DNA of 64,000 bases from Symbiodinium natans (taxonomy: Eukaryota; Sar; Dinophyceae; Suessiales; Symbiodiniaceae), in NCBI GenBank assembly GCA_905221605.1, contig CAJNDS010001035.1, positions 45,001-109,000 on the forward strand, in the 5' to 3' direction. The notes under the pieces were generated by a model. That model saw nothing but the letters and a program-made list of their open reading frames with translations, ran no database searches and was not told the origin of the DNA. The translations under genes and the position numbers were made by a program. Below, piece by piece: positions 62,601 through 64,000 of the stretch; position 1 is the first letter of the stretch; each line of letters opens with the position of its first letter.

Positions 62601-63705
62601 TAAGCCCTTGACAACTGGTGTGTAGAAGTACCGCAGCGGTTGAACTCTGTGTAGCTTGAAGCTTTCACTTGTGGAAGTGTCTGTTCAGAAACGGTCCAGG
62701 GGGTTTGAGTGTTGATCCTTTTGCCCCAAAGCAGGAGGACGACTTGCGCTGAAAGTCTTGTTATGATTCGAAGTATAGCTTCTCGTACTCGCATCCCCAC
62801 AACGACACGCCATGTACATGCATACGAAAGCCTATATACACTCGCCGAATGCAATCATCAAAGCCCCAGGAAATGGCCTGGCCCTGAACCCAAGTAACCC
62901 TAAACCCTAAACCCGAAACCCTAAACCCTAAACCCAAGCGTTCCAGCCTCCTCATCCTCATCCTCATCGCCCTCCTGAATGGGGGCGTCCAGGACGACGT
63001 TGGCCTGACCAGCTCGGATTTGACTCTAGAGTCTGTGGAGGGGCTTAGGGTTAAGAGCCCGAAACCTTGAACCCCAATTCGTGTATTGCAGGTATATCTC
63101 TCAGACCCCTCTTTTTTGGAGCATTGCCTTTCAAATCAACAATCAACCTCGAACTCGCCGAGGTTAAACGCACAGCAATGACAGGTCTCGACTTCTTGGG
63201 GGGGAGGGCGAGGCCTGGTAGTACCCTAACCCTAAACCCTAAACCCTAAACCCGAAACCCAAAACCCAAAACCCAAAACCCAAAAACCCTAAACCCTAAA
63301 CCCGAAACCCTAAACCCTAAACCCTAGCCCTAAACCCTAAACCCAAAAGGGGGCGCCACCTCGTCATCCTGGAGATCAGGCTCCCCGAGGGGTGTGAGGT
63401 AGCATCCTGGGGCGGCTCTTGTTCGGAAGGGTTTTGAGATTTAGGGTTTAGGGCTAGGGTTTAGGATTTAGGTTTAGGGTTTTAGGGCTTTAGGGTGTGA
63501 GGACTTATAGGGCTGAGGGTTTAGGGCTGAAGGTTTAGAGTTTCCAGAAACCCCGAAGCATCCTAAACCGCCTGAACCCTAACCCTAAACCCTAAACCCT
63601 AAACCCTAAACCCTAAACCCTAAACCCTAAACCCTAAGCCCGGAACAAGGACAGTCAGAAGGGAGCCCAGTGGTTAGTCTCCCCAACTCGGTGGCTTGAG
63701 GATTT
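59690..63705 (+). CDS. Exon-like islands, plus strand, unidentified
   Basis: Plus-strand open islands: MKSEYVTSCVKEKLYVSQRE (about 59,750-59,812), EAISEMVVPGYPENEEPHRG continuing to VQNGQLLG (about 60,045-60,218), interrupted by a family A element, then TSALRELAIPTTMTTHFHK with a stop (about 60,358-60,416). Then LSREDRRIHLERLQELLLG (about 60,548-60,606), VRSMKQDIAYWGDTNHRRIA (about 62,095-62,180), SLLILILIALLNGGVQDDVG (about 62,945-63,005) and RHLVILEIRLPEGCEVASWG (about 63,352-63,415). The stop near 60,416 means at least two genes if these frames are right. The family A element at the exon edge (60,219) supports the first as a real exon. No function is recognised. Confidence 0.3.
60219..60345. 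mobile_element. Family A element at the edge of a plus-strand exon
   Basis: GGTAGCCCGCTAACCATATT … GGGCACCACTGGGC. It interrupts the open island at about 60,045-60,218, so it is a likely intron of a plus-strand gene. Confidence 0.75.
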
Positions 63706-64000
63706 GCGTAGGGTTTAGGGTTTAGGGTTTAGGGTTTAGGGTTTAGGGTTTAGGGTTTAGGGTTTAGGCTTTAGGGTTTTGAGGGTTTCCGCCTACCGCT
63801 GAAGGTGTCTTGAGAATCTAGAGCAACTAGACCCAAGAGAAGCCTAGCCTAAAAAAAGGCAGTCTTTTTGGCTTCAAGGGGCTTCTAAGACAGGGAATAA
63901 GGACCCCCTCTGGGTCCTAGGGAAGTCTGAGGTGCATGTCCTCCGTGCCTTTGTGAGAATTTGTGGCTCACCTGTCTAGAGAAGCGTTCGTTGTTTCGGG

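Larger units (their letters stand above)
1..64000. repeat. Dispersed interstitial TTTAGGG telomere-type tracts (whole window)
   Basis: Tracts of the 7-mer TTTAGGG, or CCCTAAA in the other orientation, recur through the whole window at spacings of a few hundred bases, from 2-3 units to over 40. Point variants (TTCAGGG, TTTGGGG, TTTCGGG, TTGAGGG) are common. Orientation changes from tract to tract, so this is not one terminal telomere. The pieces between tracts are often 80-150 bp, the size of exons, and in the receptor gene at 20-34 kb they are exons. TTTAGGG is the known telomere repeat of plants and dinoflagellates; the use of tracts as introns is read from this sequence. Confidence 0.95.

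Overview
This is nuclear DNA of a eukaryote, most likely a dinoflagellate. The reasons are: (1) well over a hundred short tracts of the TTTAGGG telomere-type repeat, in both orientations, spread through the whole window every few hundred bases; (2) exons of about 50-400 bp separated by short introns, many of which start with GC or GA instead of GT; (3) introns made of small dispersed elements with terminal inverted repeats (introner-like); (4) a multi-exon receptor gene of a type I associate with dinoflagellates. No bacterial gene layout, rRNA or tRNA is visible. The long open frames in the window are mostly translated repeats; the real coding signal is in short exons.

Layout. 1-10.7 kb: telomere-type tracts, a 460 bp CCCCAAAA array, dispersed elements and a few exon-like islands of unresolved strand. 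10.8-12.8 kb: an AT-rich fold-back element with inverted ends and poly-G/poly-C. 13.2-13.95 kb: a 'ACTGGGCAAGGTC' minisatellite that recurs, with the same flanks, at 58.0-58.9 kb. 14-19.9 kb: more tracts, elements and small tandem repeats. 20,077-33,818 (minus strand): the one gene that can be read with confidence, about 30 exons. It has a signal peptide, a periplasmic-binding/ANF-receptor-type ligand domain, an ephrin-receptor-like (GCC2/GCC3-type) Cys-rich stalk, about eight hydrophobic membrane segments, a TIR domain that keeps the glutamate used by NADase TIRs, and a C-terminal tail. 33.9-42 kb: exon-like islands mostly open on the minus strand, probably one or more upstream genes. From about 42.3 kb rightward the exon-like islands read mostly on the plus strand (candidate C-termini at 47,207 and about 51,866, a candidate start at 55,340), suggesting a divergent strand switch near 42 kb.

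How it fits together. In the receptor gene I could solve more than a dozen exon junctions by requiring an unbroken frame. In most of them the intron is one dispersed element flanked by a 3-5 bp direct repeat starting with GT, GC or GA. The first copy supplies the donor dinucleotide, the element's own end supplies the AG, and splicing restores the pre-insertion reading frame. At least five unrelated-looking element families follow this rule. TTTAGGG tracts also act as introns: one 99 bp example is a tract flanked by a 14 bp duplication of coding DNA containing AAGGT, which supplies both splice sites. Other tracts sit inside introner copies. The window therefore records intron creation by several elements and by telomere-type DNA in the same gene.
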